Shown: in pieces, positions 38,152 through 51,326 of the stretch
Layout of the letters: each line of letters starts with the position of its first letter
Position numbering within the stretch: the stretch's first letter is position 1
Assembly: GCF_029227915.1 (NCBI RefSeq)
Contig: NC_079886.1
Coordinates: forward strand, 4,650,001-4,714,000
Origin: Hydractinia symbiolongicarpus
Taxonomy: Eukaryota > Cnidaria > Hydrozoa > Anthoathecata > Hydractiniidae
Length of the DNA stretch: 64,000 nucleotides
Direction: 5' to 3'
The notes under the pieces: model-generated
The model's input: only the letters and a program-made list of their open reading frames with translations
Databases searched by the model: none
What the model was told of the DNA's origin: nothing
Translations under genes and position numbers: made by a program

Positions 38152-39101
38152 TTTAATTTGACATGATTGCCGGAACCTAGCGATTACACTGACCTCTGTG
38201 GTAGCGCTTCATTTAAAAATTTAGATAAATAAATCATTTTTTACTGCGGGACCAATCCTAGCTCTTAGCGCGCGCTGGAGAAATTAAGACATTTTTAGAA
38301 ACTACATTTCATTAACTTTCTAGTGGTATCAAACCGTTAGAGTTAGAACGGCCGCGTCACATATTCGTACCAACATGTATTTAGCGATATTTTTCTGATA
38401 TTACTAGGTTGCATCGCTTTTAACAGTGAAACGATTGACTGTGGGACTTAATTGAACAGATTTTGCACTTTAACCTTATGAATGTGATAATTGAGACAAT
38501 TGAACTTCAAGAAGTAACATTCTTCTTAGTTTGACATGATTGCTTGATCTCAGCGATTACACTGGGCGCTGTGGTAGGGCTTCATTTAAAAATTTAGATA
38601 AATAACTCATTTTTTACTGTGGGACCAATGCTAGTCGTTAGCGCGCGCTAAAGAAATAGAGACAGTTTCAAAAACTACATTCCATTGACTTTCTAACGTT
38701 GTAAGTCCGTTTGAGTTACAACGGTGGTGTCACATTTTCGTACCAACATGTATTTAGCGATACTTTTTTGAAATTACTAGGTTGCATCGCTTTAACAGTG
38801 AAACGGTTGATGTGGGACTTAATTGAATGATTTTGGTCTTTAACTTTGTAAATGTGATAATTGAGACAATTGACAAAAACTACATTTTATTGACTTTCTA
38901 ACGGTATCAGTCCGTTTCAGTTAAAAGGTTGCGTGACATATTCGTACCAACATGTATTTAGCGATATTTGTCTGATATTACTAAGTTGCATCGCTTTTAA
39001 CAGTGAAACAATTGACTGTGGGACTTAATTGAACTGATTTTGCACTTTAACTTTATGAATGTGATAAATGAGACAATTGAACTTCAAGAAATAACATTCT
39101 T
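38152..39101 (+). repeat. 950-bp tandem duplication, copy 1
   Basis: Two monomer lengths plus one 207-bp monomer. CGGAACCTAGCG occurs at 38171 and 39121. The offset rises from 950 to 951 because copy 1 lacks one base at about 38811 (GGTTGATGTGGG against GGTTGACTGTGGG). Otherwise the copies look identical by eye. The left breakpoint lies near ACATTCT. Confidence 0.9.
38829..39035 (+). repeat. 207-bp short monomer
   Basis: Same joint. GGTCTTTAAC variant shared with 39780. Confidence 0.92.
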
Positions 39102-40052
39102 CTTAATTTGACATGATTGCCGGAACCTAGCGATTACACTGACCTCTGTGGTAGCGCTTCATTTAAAAATTTAGATAAATAAATCATTTTTTACTGCGGG
39201 ACCAATCCTAGCTCTTAGCGCGCGCTGGAGAAATTAAGACATTTTTAGAAACTACATTTCATTAACTTTCTAGTGGTATCAAACCGTTAGAGTTAGAACG
39301 GCCGCGTCACATATTCGTACCAACATGTATTTAGCGATATTTTTCTGATATTACTAGGTTGCATCGCTTTTAACAGTGAAACGATTGACTGTGGGACTTA
39401 ATTGAACAGATTTTGCACTTTAACCTTATGAATGTGATAATTGAGACAATTGAACTTCAAGAAGTAACATTCTTCTTAGTTTGACATGATTGCTTGATCT
39501 CAGCGATTACACTGGGCGCTGTGGTAGGGCTTCATTTAAAAATTTAGATAAATAACTCATTTTTTACTGTGGGACCAATGCTAGTCGTTAGCGCGCGCTA
39601 AAGAAATAGAGACAGTTTCAAAAACTACATTCCATTGACTTTCTAACGTTGTAAGTCCGTTTGAGTTACAACGGTGGTGTCACATTTTCGTACCAACATG
39701 TATTTAGCGATACTTTTTTGAAATTACTAGGTTGCATCGCTTTAACAGTGAAACGGTTGACTGTGGGACTTAATTGAATGATTTTGGTCTTTAACTTTGT
39801 AAATGTGATAATTGAGACAATTGACAAAAACTACATTTTATTGACTTTCTAACGGTATCAGTCCGTTTCAGTTAAAAGGTTGCGTGACATATTCGTACCA
39901 ACATGTATTTAGCGATATTTGTCTGATATTACTAAGTTGCATCGCTTTTAACAGTGAAACAATTGACTGTGGGACTTAATTGAACTGATTTTGCACTTTA
40001 ACTTTATGAATGTGATAAATGAGACAATTGAACTTCAAGAAATAACATTCTT
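39102..40052 (+). repeat. 950-bp tandem duplication, copy 2
   Basis: Direct copy of 38152-39101 with the full GACTGTGGG. It ends where TTCTTAATTTGACATG changes to TTCTTAAATTGGCATG. Confidence 0.9.
39780..39986 (+). repeat. 207-bp short monomer
   Basis: Copy of 38829-39035 within the 950-bp duplication. Confidence 0.92.
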
Positions 40053-41246
40053 CTTAAATTGGCATGATTGCCGAAACTCAGCGATTACACTGGGTGCTGT
40101 GGTAGCGCTTCATTTAAAAATGTAGATAAATAAGTCATTTTTTACTCTGGCACCAATCCCAGCCGTTATCGCACCTTGAAGAAATAGAGACAGTTTCAGA
40201 ATCTGCATTTCATTGACTTTCCAACGGTATCAGTTCGTTTCAGTTACAACGGTTGTATCACATATTCGTACCAACATGTATTTAGCGATATTTTTCTGAT
40301 ACTACTAAGTTGCATCGCTTTTAACAGTGAAACAATTGACTGTGGGACTTAATTGAACTGATTTTGCACTTTAACCTTATGAATGTGATAAATGAGACAA
40401 TTGAACTTCAAGAAGTAACATTCTTCTTAAATTGACATGATTGCCGGAACTCACCGATTACACTGGGTGCTGTGGTAGCGCTTCATTCAAAAATGTATAT
40501 AAGTAAGTCGTTTTTTACTGTGGCACCAATCCCAGCCGTTATCGCACCCTGAAAAAAGAGAGACAGTTTTAAAAACTACATTTCATTGCCTTTCCAACGG
40601 TATCAGTCCGTTTCTGTTATAACAGTTGCGTCACAAATTCGTACCAACATGTATTTAGCGATATTTGTCTGATATTACTAAGTTGCATCGCTTTTAACAG
40701 TGAAACGATTGACTGTGGGACTTAACTGAACTGATTTTGGACGGTGACCTTATAAATGCGAAAAATGAGACAATTGAACTTCAAGAAATAACATTCTTCT
40801 TAAATTGGCATGATTGCCGAAACTCAGCGATTACACTGAGCGCGGTGGTAGCGCTTTATTTAAAAATTTAGATAAATAACTCATTTTTTACTGTGGGACC
40901 AATCCTAGCCGTTAGCGCGCGCTAAAGAAATAGAGATAGTTTCAAAAACTACATTCCATTGCCTTTCTAACGGTGTCAGTCTGTTTGAGTTACAACGGTT
41001 GGGTCACATTTTCGTACCAACATGTATTTAGCGATATTTTTCTGAAACTACTAGGTTACATCGCTTTTAACAGTGAAACGATTGACTGTGGGACTTAACT
41101 GATCTGATTTTGGACTGTGACCTTTGATAAATATGATAAATGAGACAAATGGACTCCAAGAAATAACATTCTTCTTAAATTGGCATGATTGCCGGAACTC
41201 AGCGATTACACTGGGCGCTGTGGTAGCGTTTCATTTAAAAATGTAG
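40053..41246 (+). repeat. Segment shared with 42.9-44.1 kb, copy 1
   Basis: It matches about 42908-44075 at an offset of 2855 bp, for example TTTACTCTGG at 40141 and 42996. The shared private variants TACTCTGGCACC, GGACGGTGACC and GAGATAGTTTC show common descent. The offset equals six full and three 207-bp monomers. Confidence 0.83.
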
Positions 41247-41846
41247 ATAAATAACTCATTTTTTACTGTGGGACCAATGCTAGTCGTTAGCGCGCGCTAA
41301 AGAAATAGAGACAGTTTCAAAAACTACATTCCATTGACTTTCTAACGGTGTCAGTCCGTTTGAGTTACAACGGTGGTGTCACATTTTCGTACCAACATGT
41401 ATTTAGCGATACCTTTTTAAAATTACTAGGTTGCATCGCTTTAACAGTGAAACGGTTGACTGTGGGACTTAATTGAATGATTTTGGACTTTAACTTTGTA
41501 AATGTGATAATTGAGACAATTGACAAAAACTACATTTTATTGACTTTCTAACGGTATCAGTCCGTTTCAGTTAAAAGGTTGCGTGACATATTCGTACCAA
41601 TATGTATTTAGCGATATTTGTCTGATATTACTAAGTTGCATCGCTTTTAACAGTGAAACAATTGACTGTGGGACTTAATTGAACTGATTTTGCACTTTAA
41701 CTTTATGAATGTGATGAATGAGACAATTGAACTTCAAGAAATAACATTCTTCTTAAATTGGCATGATTGCCGAAACTCAGCGATTACACTGGGTGCTGTG
41801 GTAGCGCTTCATTTAAAAATGTAGATAAATAAGTCATTTTTTACTG
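41247..41846 (+). repeat. 600-bp segment repeated at 1156-bp offset, copy 1
   Basis: ATAAATAACTCATTT through a 207-bp monomer (41479-41685) to the next full monomer. The marker ACCTTTTTAA lies at 41411 and 42567. The 1156-bp offset equals two full plus two short monomers. Confidence 0.8.
41479..41685 (+). repeat. 207-bp short monomer
   Basis: Same joint. Duplicated at 42635. Confidence 0.92.
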
Positions 41847-42056
41847 CGGTACCAATGCTAGCTGTTAGCTCGCGCTGAAGAAATAGAGACAGTTTAAAAA
41901 ACTACATTTCATTGACTGCCTAACGGTATCAGTCCGTTTGAGTGTCAACGGTTGGGTCAAGTATTCGTACCAACATGTATTTAGCGATAATTTTTTGATA
42001 TTACTAAGTTGCATCGCTTTAACAGTGAAACGGTTGTCTGTGGGACTTAATTGAAT

Positions 42057-42263
42057 GATTTTGGACGTTAACTTTGTAAATGTGATAATTGAGACAATTG
42101 ACAAAAACTACATTTTATTGACTTTCTAACGGTATCAGTCCGTTTCAGTTAAAAGGTTGCGTGACATATTCGTACCAACATGTACTTAGCGATATTTGTC
42201 TGATATTACTAAGTTGCATCGCTTTTAACAGTGAAACAATTGACTGTGGGACTTAATTGAACT
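42057..42263 (+). repeat. 207-bp short monomer
   Basis: Same joint. GGACGTTAAC variant. Confidence 0.92.
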
Positions 42264-42402
42264 GATTTTGCACTTTAACTTTATGAATGTGATAAATGAG
42301 ACAATTGAACTTCAAGAAGTAACATTCTTCTTAATTTGACATGACTGCTTGAACTCAGCGATTACACTGGGCGCGGTGGTAGCGCTTTATTTAAAAATTT
42401 AT

Positions 42403-43002
42403 ATAAATAACTCATTTTTTACTGTGGGACCAATGCTAGTCGTTAGCGCGCGCTAAAGAAATAGAGACAGTTTCAAAAACTACATTCCATTGACTTTCTA
42501 ACGGTGTCAGTCCGTTTGAGTTACAACGGTGGTGTCACATTTTCGTACCAACATGTATTTAGCGATACCTTTTTAAAATTACTAGGTTGCATCGCTTTAA
42601 CAGTGAAACGGTTGACTGTGGGACTTAATTGAATGATTTTGGACTTTAACTTTGTAAATGTGATAATTGAGACAATTGACAAAAACTACATTTTATTGAC
42701 TTTCTAACGGTATCAGTCCGTTTCAGTTAAAAGGTTGCGTGACATATTCGTACCAATATGTATTTAGCGATATTTGTCTGATATTACTAAGTTGCATCGC
42801 TTTTAACAGTGAAACAATTGACTGTGGGACTTAATTGAACTGATTTTGCACTTTAACTTTATGAATGTGATAAATGAGACAATTGAACTTCAAGAAATAA
42901 CATTCTTCTTAAATTGGCATGATTGCCGAAACTCAGCGATTACACTGGGTGCTGTGGTAGCGCTTCATTTAAAAATGTAGATAAATAAGTCATTTTTTAC
43001 TC
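42403..43002 (+). repeat. 600-bp segment repeated at 1156-bp offset, copy 2
   Basis: Second copy of 41247-41846. It leads directly into the second copy of the 2855-bp-offset segment, so the two duplications are nested. Confidence 0.8.
42635..42841 (+). repeat. 207-bp short monomer
   Basis: Copy of 41479-41685 at 1156 bp. Confidence 0.92.
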
Positions 43003-44075
43003 TGGCACCAATCCCAGCCGTTATCGCACCCTGAAGAAATAGAGACAGTTTCAGAATCTGCATTTCATTGACTTTCCAACGGTATCAGTTCGTTTCAGTT
43101 ACAACGGTTGTGTCACATATTCGTACCAACATGTATTTAGCGATATTTTTCTGATACTACTAAGTTGCATCGCTTTTAACAGTGAAACAATTGACTGTGG
43201 GACTTAATTGAACTGATTTTGCACTTTAACCTTATGAATGTGATAAATGAGACAATTGAACTTCAAGAAGTAACATTCTTCTTAAATTGACATGATTGCC
43301 GGAACTCACCGATTACATTGGGTGCTGTGGTAGCGCTTCATTTAAAAATGTAGATAAGTAAGTCGTTTTTTACTGTGGCACCAATCCCAGCCGTTATCGC
43401 ACCCTGAAAAAAGAGAGACAGTTTTAAAAACTACATTTCATTGCCTTTCCAACGGTATCAGTCCGTTTCTGTTATAACAGTTGCGTCACAAATTCGTACC
43501 AACATGTATTTAGCGATATTTGTCTGATATTACTAAGTTGCATCGCTTTTAACAGTGAAACGATTGACTGTGGGACTTAACTGAACTGATTTTGGACGGT
43601 GACCTTATAAATGCGATAAATGAGACAATTGAACTTCAAGAAATAACATTCTTCTTAAATTGGCATGATTGCCGAAACTCAGCGATTACACTGAGCGCGG
43701 TGGTAGCGCTTTATTTAAAAATTTAGATAAATAACTCATTTTTTACTGTGGGACCAATCCTAGCCGTTAGCGCGCGCTAAAGAAATAGAGATAGTTTCAA
43801 AAACTACATTCCATTGCCTTTCTAACGGTGTCAGTCTGTTTGAGTTACAACGGTTGGGTCACATTTTCGTACCAACATGTATTTAGCGATATTTTTCTGA
43901 AACTACTAGGTTACATCGCTTTTAACAGTGAAACGATTGACTGTGGGACTTAACTGATCTGATTTTGGGCTTTGACCTTTGATAAATATGATAAATGAGA
44001 CAATTGGACTCCAAGAAATAACATTCTTCTTAAATTGGCATGATTGCCGGAACTCAGCGATTACACTGGGCGCTG
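42908..44075 (+). repeat. Segment shared with 40.0-41.2 kb, copy 2
   Basis: It corresponds to 40053-41220 at offset 2855. Differences seen include CACCCTGAAG against CACCTTGAAG and GGGCTTTGACC against GGACTGTGACC. Confidence 0.82.
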
Positions 44076-45345
44076 TGGTAGCGCTTCATTTAAAAATGTA
44101 GATAAATAAGTCTTTTTTTACTGTGGGACCAATCCTATCCGTTATCGCGCGCTGAAGAATTAGAGACAGTTTCAGAAACTGCATTTCATTGACTTTCTAA
44201 CGGTATCAGTTCGTTTCAGTTACAACGGTTGCGTCACAAATTCGAACCAACATGTATTTAGCGATATTTTTCTGATATTACTAAGTTGCATCGCTATTAA
44301 CAGTGAAATGGTTGACTGTCGGACTTAATTGAACTGATTTAGGATTTTGCCTTATAAATGTGATAAATGAGACAATTGGATTTCAAGAATTAACATTCTT
44401 CTTAATTTTACATGATTGTTGGAATTGACCGATTACAACGGGCACTGTGGTATTAACTTTCTAGTGGTATCAGTCCGTTTCAGTTACAACGGTTGCGTCA
44501 CATATTCGTACCAACATGTATTTAGCGATGTTTTTCTGATACTATTAAGTTCCATCGCTATTAACAGTGCAATGGTTGACTGTGGGACTTTATTGAACTG
44601 ATATTGGACTTTCACCTTATAAATGTGATAAATGAGACAATTGGATTCCAAGGAACAACATTCTTCTTAAATTGGCATGATTGCCGGAACTCAGCGATTA
44701 AACTGGGCGCTGTGGTAGCGCTTCATTTAAAAATGTAGATAAATAAGTCATTTTTTACTGTGGGACCAATTCTATCCGTTATCCCGCGCTGAAGAATTAG
44801 AGACAGTTTCAGAAACTGCATTTCATTGACTTTCTAACGGTATCAGTCCGTATCAATTACAACGGTTGCGTCACATATTCGTACCAACATGTATTTAGCG
44901 ATATTTTTCTGGTACTACTAAGTTGCATCGCTTTTAACAGTGAAACAATTGACTGTGGGACTTAATTGAACTGATTTTGCACTTTAACCTTTTGAATGTG
45001 ATAAATGAGACAATTGAACTTCAAGAAGTAACTTGCTTCTTAATTTGACATGACTGCTTGAACTTAGCGATTACACTGGGCGCGGTGGTAGCGCTTTATT
45101 TAAAAATTTAGATAAATAACTCATTTTTTACTGTGGGACCAATCCTAGCCGTTAGCGCTCGCTAAATAAATAGAGATAGTTTCAAAAACTACATTCCATT
45201 GCCTTTCTAACGGAGTCAGTCCGTTTGAGTTACAACGGTTGGGTCACATTTTCGTACCAACATGTATTTAGCGATATTTTTCTGATACTACTAAGTTGCA
45301 TCGCTTTTAACAGTGAAACAATTGACTGTGGGACTTAATTGAACT
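44076..45345 (+). repeat. Mixed monomers, including a 264-bp one
   Basis: Full monomers with GATTGCCGG and GAAGAATTAGAGACAG types, the 264-bp monomer 44336-44599, and GATATTGGAC and GATTTTGCAC monomers. A forward open frame of 61 codons crosses the deletion joint here and is not a gene. Confidence 0.78.
44336..44599 (+). repeat. 264-bp deletion monomer
   Basis: Same joint at about 44450. Confidence 0.92.
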
Positions 45346-45609
45346 GATTTTGCACTTTAACCTTATGAATGTGATAAATGAGACAATTGGATTTCAAGAA
45401 TTAACATTCTTCTTAATTTTACATGATTGTTGGAATTGACCGATTACAACGGGCACTGTGGTATTAACTTTCTAGTGGTATCAGTCCGTTTCAGTTACAA
45501 CGGTTGGGTCACATTTTCGTACCAACATGTATTTAGCGATATTTTTCTGATACTACTAAGTTACATCGCTTTTAACAGTGAAACGATTGTTGTGGGACTT
45601 AACTGATCT
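45346..45609 (+). repeat. 264-bp deletion monomer, chimeric
   Basis: Same joint at 45461. It begins with GATTTTGCAC and ends with a GGTTGGGTCACATTTTCG version, so both flanks are exchanged relative to other copies. Confidence 0.92.
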
Positions 45610-46355
45610 GATTTTGGACTGTGACCTTTGATAAATATGATAAATGAGACAATTGGACTCCAAGAAATAACATTATTCTTAAATTGGCATGATTGCCGGA
45701 ACTCAGCGATTACACTGGGCGCTGTGGTAGCGCTTCATTTAAAAATGTAGATAAATAAGTCTTTTTTTACTGTGGGACCAATCCTATCCTTTATCGCGCG
45801 CTGAAGAATTAGAGACTGTTTCAGAAACTGCATTTCATTGACTTTCTAACGGTACCAGTTCGTTTCAGTTACAACGGTTGCGTCACAAATTCGAACCAAC
45901 ATGTATTTAGCGATATTTTTCTGATATTACTAAGTTGCATCGCTATTAACAGTGAAATGATTGACTGTCGGACTTAATTGAATTGATTTGGGACTTTCAG
46001 CTGATAAATGTGATAAATGAGACAATTGGATTCCAAGAAATAACATTCTTCTTAAATTGACATGACTGCCGGAACTCAGCGATTACACTGGGCGCTGTGG
46101 TAGCGCTTCATTTAAAAATTTAGATAAATAAGTCATTTTTTACTGCGGTACCAATGCTAGCTGTTAGCTCGCGCTGAAGAAATAGAGACAGTTTAAAAAA
46201 CTACATTTCATTGACTGCCTAACGGTATCAGTCCGTTTGAGTGTCAACGGTTGGGTCAAGTATTCGTACCAACATGTATTTAGCGATATTTTTTTGATAT
46301 TACTAGGTTGCATCGCTTTAACAGTGAAACGGTTGTCTGTGAGACTTAATTGAAT

Positions 46356-46563
46356 GATTTTGGACGTTAACTTTGTAAATGTGATAATTGAGACAATTGA
46401 CAAAAACTACATTTCATTGACTTTCTAACGGTATCAGTCCGTTTCAGTTAAAAATGTTGCGTCACATATTCTCACCAACATGTATTTAGCGATATTTTTA
46501 TGATAATACTAAGTTGCATCGCTTTTAACAGTGAAACGACTGACTGTGTGACTTAATTGAACT
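46356..46563 (+). repeat. 208-bp short monomer
   Basis: Same joint, fourth member of the pentamer HOR. Confidence 0.92.
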
Positions 46564-46936
46564 GATTTAGGATTTTGACCTTATAAATGTGTTAAATGAG
46601 ACAATTGGATTCCAAGAAATAACATTCTTCTTAATTTCACATGATTGTTGGAATTCACCAATTACACTGGGCGCTGTGGTAGCGGTTCATTTAAAAAGTT
46701 AGATAAATAAGTCATTTTTTACTGTGGGACCAATCCTAGCCGTTAGCGCGCGTTGAAGAAATTAAGACATCTTCAAAAACTACATTTCATTGACTTTCTA
46801 GCGGTATCAACCCGTTAAGGTTAGAACGGCCGCGTCACATATTAGTACCAACATGTATTTAGCGATATTTTTCTGATAGAACTAAGTTGCATCGCTTTTA
46901 ACAGTGAAACGACTGACTGTGGGACTTAATTGAACT

Positions 46937-47200
46937 GATTTAGGATTTTGCCTTATAAATGTGATAAATGAGACAATTGGATTTCAAGAATTAACATTCT
47001 TCTTAATTTTACATGATTGTTGGAATTGACCGATTACAACGGGCACTGTGGTATTAACTTTCTAGTGGTATCAGTCCGTTTCAGTTACAACGGTTGCGTC
47101 ACATATTCGTACCAACATGTATTTAGCGATGTTTTTCTGATACTACTAAGTTCCATTTCTATTAACAGTGCAATGATTGACTGTGGGACTTAATTGAACT
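46937..47200 (+). repeat. 264-bp deletion monomer
   Basis: Same joint at 47051. Confidence 0.92.
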
Positions 47201-47944
47201 GATTTTGGACTTTCACCTTATAAATGTGATAAATGAGACAATTGGATTCCAAGGAACAACATTCTTCTTAAATTGGCATGATTGCCGGAACTCGGCGATT
47301 AAACTGGGCGCTGTGGTAGCGCTTCATTTAAAAATGTAGATAAATAAGTCATTTTTTACTGTGGGACCAATTCTATCCGTTATCCCGCGCTGAAGAATTA
47401 GAGACAGTTTCAGAAATTGCATTTCATTGACTTTCTAACGGTATCAGTCCGTTTCAATTACAACGGTTGCGTCACATATTCGTACCAACATGTATTTAGC
47501 GATATTTTTCTGGTACTACTAAGTTGCATCGCTATTAACAGTGAAATAATTGACTGTCGGACTTAATTGAACTGATTTCGGACTTTAAGCTGATAAATGT
47601 GATAAATGAGACAATTGGATTCCAAGAAATAACATTCTTCTTAATTTGACATGATTGCCGGAACTCAGCGATTACACTGGGCGCTGTGGTAGCGCTTCAT
47701 TTAAAAATTTAGATAAATAAGTCATTTTTTACTGCGGTACCAATGCTAGCTGTTAGCTCGCGCTGAAGAAATAGAGACAGTTTAAAAAACTACATTTCAT
47801 TGACTGTCTAACGGTATCAGTCCGTTTGAATTTCAACGGTTGGGCCATGTATTCGTACCAACATGTATTTAGCGATATTTTTTTGATATTACTAATTTGC
47901 ATCGTTTTAACAGTGAAACGGTTGTCTGTGGGACTTAATTGAAT

Positions 47945-48152
47945 GATTTTGGACGTTAACTTTGTAAATGTGATAATTGAGACAATTGACAAAAACTACA
48001 TTTCATTGAATTTCTAACGGTATCAGTCCGTTTCAGTTAAAAATGTTGCGTCACATATTCTCACCAACATGTATTTAATGATATTTTTATGATAATACTA
48101 AGTTGCATCGCTTTTAACAGTAAAACGACTGACTGTGTGACTTAATTGAACT
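47945..48152 (+). repeat. 208-bp short monomer
   Basis: Same joint, fourth member of the next pentamer copy. Confidence 0.92.
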
Positions 48153-48525
48153 GATTTAGGATTTTGACCTTATAAATGTGATAAATGAGACAATTGGATT
48201 CCAAGAAATAACATTCTTCTTAATTTCACATGATTGTTGGAATTCACCGATTACACTGGGCGCTGTGGTAGCGGTTCATTTAAAAAATTAGATAAATAAG
48301 TCATTTTTTACTGTGGGACCAATCCTAGCCGTTAGCGCGCGTTGAAGAAATTAAGACATTTTCAAAAACTACATTTCATTGACTTTCTAGCGGTATCAAC
48401 CCGTTAGAGTTAGAACGGCTGCGTCACATATTAGTACCAACATGTATTTAGCGATATTTTTCTGATAGAAGTAAGTTGCATCGCTTTTAACAGTGAAACG
48501 ACTGACTGTGGGACTTAATTGAAGT

Positions 48526-48789
48526 GATTGAGGATTTTGCCTTATAAATGTGATAAATGAGACAATTGGATTTCAAGAATTAACATTCTTCTTAATTTCA
48601 CATGATTGTTGGAATTGACCGATTACAACGGGCGCTGTGGTATTAACTTTCTAGTGGTATCAGTCCGTTTCAGTTACAACGGTTGCGTCACATATTCGTA
48701 CCAACATGTATTTAGCGATGTTTTTCTGATACTACTAAGTTCCATCGCTATTAACAGTGCAATGATTGACTGTGGGACTTAATTGAACT
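48526..48789 (+). repeat. 264-bp deletion monomer
   Basis: Same joint at 48640. Confidence 0.92.
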
Positions 48790-49531
48790 GATATTGGACT
48801 TTCACCTTATAAATGTGATAAATGAGACAATTGGATTCCAAGGAACAACATTCTTCTTAATTTGACATGATTGCCGGAACCTAGCGATTACACTGACCTC
48901 TGTGGTAGCGCTTCATTTAAAAATTTAGATAAATAAATCATTTTTTACTGCGGGACCAATCCTAGCTGCTAGCGCGCTGAAGAAATTAAGACATTTTTAA
49001 AAACTACATTTCATTAACTTTCTAGTGGTATCAACCCGTTAGAGTTAGAACGGCCGCGTCACATATTCGTACCAACATGTATTTAGCGATATTTTTCTGA
49101 TAATACTAGGTTGCATCGCTTTTAACAGTGAAACGATTGACTGTGGGACTTAATTGAACAGATTTTGCACTTTAACCTTATGAATGTGATAATTGAGACA
49201 ATTGAACTTCAAGAAGTAACATTCTTCTTAATTTGACATGATTGCTTGATCTCAGCGATTACACTGGGCGCTGTGGTAGGTCTTCATTTAAAAATTTAGA
49301 TAAATAACTCATTTTTTACTGTGGGGCCAATGCTAGTCGTTAGCGCGCGCTAAAGAAATAGAGACAGTTTCAAAAACTACATTCCATTGACTTTCTAACG
49401 GTGTCAGTCCGTTTGAGTTACAACGGTGGTGTCACATTTTCGTACCAACATGTATTTAGCGATACTTTTTTGATATTACTAGGTTGCATCGCTTTAACAG
49501 TGAAACGGTTGACTGTTGGACTTAATTGAAT

Positions 49532-49738
49532 GATTTTGGACTTTAACTTTGTAAATGTGATAATTGAGACAATTGACAAAAACTACATTTTATTGACTTT
49601 CTAACGGTATCAGTCCGTTTCAGTTAAAAGGTTGCGTCACATATTCGTACCAACATGTATTTAGCGATATTTTTCTGATAATACTAAGTTGCATCGCTTT
49701 TAACAGTGAAACGACTGACTGTGGGACTTAATTGAACT
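49532..49738 (+). repeat. 207-bp short monomer
   Basis: Same joint, GGACTTTAAC variant. Confidence 0.92.
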
Positions 49739-50855
49739 CATTTAGGATTTTGACCTTATAAATGTGATAAATGAGACAATTGGATTCCAAGAAATAACAT
49801 TCTTCTTAATTTCACATGATTGTTGAAATTCACCGATTACACTGGGCGCTGTGGTAGCGGTTCATTTAAAAAGTTAGAAAAATAAGTCATTTTTTACTGT
49901 GGGACCAATCCTAGCCGTTAACGCGCGCTGAAGAAATTAAGACATTTTCAAAAACTACATTTCATTGACTTTCTAACAGTGTCAGTCCGTTTGAGTTACA
50001 ACGGTTGGGTCACATTTTCGTACCAACATGTATTTAGCGATATTTTTCTGAAACTACTAGGTTACATCGCTTTTAACAGTGCAATGATTGACTGTGGGAC
50101 TTAATTGAACTGATATTGGACTTTCACCTTATAAATGTGATAAATGAGACAATTGGATTCCAAGGAACAACATTCTTCTTAAATTGGCATGATTGCCGGA
50201 ACTCAGCGATTAAACTGGGCGCTGTGGCAGCGTTTCATTTAAAAATGTAGATAAAAAAGTCATTTTTTACTGTGGGACCAATCCTATCCGTTATCCCGCG
50301 CTGAAGAATTAGAGACAGTGTCAGAAACTGCATTTCATTGACTTTCTAACGGTATCAGTCCGTTTCAATTACAACGGTTGCGTCACATATTCGTACCAAC
50401 ATGTATTTAGCGATATTTTTCTGGAACTACTAAGTTGTATCGCTATTAACAGTGAAATAATTGACTTTCGGACTTAATTGAACTGATTTCGGACTTTCAG
50501 CTGATAAATGTGATAAATGAGACAATTGGATTTCAAGAAATAACATTCTTCTTAATTTGACATGATTGCCGGAACTCAGCGATTACACTGGGTGCTGTGG
50601 TAGCGCTTCATTTGAAAATTTAGATAAATAAGTCATTTTTTACTGCGGTACCAAAGCTAGCTGTTAGCTCGCGCTGAAGAAATAGAGACAGTTTAAAAAG
50701 CTACATTTCATTGACTGCCTAACGGTATCAGTCCGTTTGAGTTTCAACGGTTGGGTCATGTATTCGTACCAACATGTATTTAGCAATATTTTTTTGATAT
50801 TACTAAGTTGCATCGTTTTAACAGTGAAACGGTTGTCTGTGGGACTTAATTGAAT

Positions 50856-51062
50856 GAGTTTGGACGTTAACTTTGTAAATGTGATAATTGAGACAATTGA
50901 CAAAAACTACATTTCATTGACTGCCTAACGGTATCAGTCCGTTTGAGTTTCAACGGTTGGGTCATGTATTCGTACCAACATGTATTTAGCAATATTTTTT
51001 TGATATTACTAAGTTGCATCGTTTTAACAGTGAAACGACTGACTGTGGGACTTAATTGAGCT
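50856..51062 (+). repeat. 207-bp short monomer, B half of different origin
   Basis: Same joint, but followed by CATTGACTGCCTAACGG and GAGTTTCAACGG rather than the usual GTTAAAAAGG. Its B half therefore comes from the neighbouring full monomer, which shows conversion or a second, independent exchange. Confidence 0.9.
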
Positions 51063-51326
51063 GATTTAGGATTTTGCCTTATAAATGTGATAAATGAGAC
51101 AATTGGATTTGAAGAATTAACATTCTTCTTAATTTCACATGATTGTTGGAATTGACCGATTACAACGGGCGCTGTGGTATTAACTTTCTAGTGGTATCAG
51201 TCCGTTTCAGTTACAACGGTTGCGTCACATATTCGTACCAACATGTATTTAGCGATATTTTTCTGATATTACTAGGTTGCATCGCTTTTAACAGTGAAAC
51301 GATTGACTATAGGACTTAGTTGAACT
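51063..51326 (+). repeat. 264-bp deletion monomer
   Basis: Same joint at 51177. It lies directly after the 207-bp monomer at 50856. Confidence 0.92.

Larger units (their letters stand above)
45346..46936 (+). repeat. 1590-bp pentamer HOR, copy 1
   Basis: 264-bp monomer, GACCTTTGATAAATATG monomer, GATTTGGGACTTTCAGCTG monomer, 208-bp monomer (46356) and GATTTAGGATTTTGACC monomer. The second monomer differs in type from that of the next copy, so exchange or conversion has replaced it. Confidence 0.83.
46937..48525 (+). repeat. 1590-bp pentamer HOR, copy 2
   Basis: Same five-monomer order as 36232-37820. The joint GTATTAAC of the 264-bp class lies at 45461, 47051 and 48640, giving spacings of 1590 and 1589 bp. 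Confidence 0.86.

Noticed and set aside
44416-44601. Plus-strand open frame of 61 codons, and a minus-strand one of 82 codons at 15637-15885
   Set aside because: Isolated chance frames within satellite monomers. Equivalent positions in sister monomers contain stops.
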